Assembly: GCA_020052975.1 (NCBI GenBank)
Contig: JAGVOC010000019.1
Location: 1-13,849 of the forward strand
Direction: 5' to 3'
Source of the DNA: Desulfobacterales bacterium
GTDB taxonomy: Bacteria; Desulfobacterota; Desulfobacteria; Desulfobacterales; RPRI01
Length of the DNA: 13,849 nt
Shown: piece after piece, positions 13,810-13,849 of the stretch
Layout of the letters: each line of letters begins with the position of its first letter
Numbering within the stretch: position 1 is the first letter of the stretch
Position numbers and translations under genes: made by a program
The notes under the pieces: generated by a model
What the model saw: the letters and a program-made list of their open reading frames with translations, nothing else
Databases searched by the model: none
Told to the model about the DNA's origin: nothing

Positions 13810-13849
13810 ATGAATCATTCAGCGCTTCAGTTAATCCTGCAGGCAGGAA
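13810..13849 (+). CDS. Start of a gene running off the right edge, possibly tolQ/exbB
   Basis: The ATG at 13810 is preceded by GAGGT four bases upstream and by a good promoter. Only 13 codons are visible: MNHSALQLILQAG. The LILQAG segment is typical of the N-terminus of TolQ/ExbB proton-channel proteins in deltaproteobacteria and relatives (LILQAGPVVK...). With so few residues this is a suggestion. If right, the Tol system flanks the tRNA and lies outside the proposed island. Confidence 0.45.
   Translation, partial: MNHSALQLILQAG

Overview
The window looks like chromosomal DNA of a Gram-negative bacterium. Signal peptides, lipoproteins, an outer-membrane efflux channel and what looks like the start of tolQ all point to a double-membrane envelope. 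The gene style (NHL propellers with 'GITTDGTNLYVAD' blades, a BaeSR pair, a RAYT-like transposase remnant) suggests a deltaproteobacterial (Desulfobacterota) or Nitrospirota-like organism. That placement is an impression from the sequence, not a test.

Layout, left to right. Positions 1-240 hold the C-terminal part of a degraded REP-associated-type transposase (minus strand), abutted by a small element with perfect 20-bp inverted ends. A YjdF/DUF2238 membrane protein follows on the minus strand (417-1043). Then come about 1.1 kb without a recognisable gene, which contain a 34-bp copy of the 3' end of a tRNA-Ser gene at 1691-1724. Next is a BaeS/BaeR two-component system on the minus strand (2171-4275). 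Divergent from it is a lipoprotein that is a six-bladed NHL-type propeller (4461-5543), then a Met-rich Spy/CpxP-like periplasmic protein (5786-6415) and an exported TPR protein (6725-7381). After a broken outer-membrane-factor gene comes a tightly packed five-gene operon (7974-13363): CecR-type TetR regulator, outer membrane factor, MacA-like adaptor, ABC ATPase and MacB-type permease. The window closes with an intact tRNA-Ser(UGA) gene on the minus strand and the first codons of a probable tolQ.

The most important structural observation is that the 3' end of the right-hand tRNA-Ser gene is repeated identically and in the same orientation about 11.9 kb to the left. Everything from the two-component system to the efflux operon lies between the two copies. 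This is the signature of an element inserted into the 3' end of a tRNA gene. No integrase is visible inside, so it would be a cryptic or deletion-derived island. Its cargo is coherent: in E. coli, BaeSR senses envelope stress and switches on spy and drug exporters, and here a BaeSR pair, a Spy-like protein and a tripartite exporter travel together.

Two candidate regulatory sites can be read. One is a run of three 11-bp tandem repeats overlapping the -35 region in front of the propeller gene, the layout typical of OmpR/PhoB-family regulators such as BaeR. The other is a 7-6-7 palindrome overlapping the -10 of a TTGACA promoter in front of the TetR gene, the layout expected for self-repression of the efflux operon.
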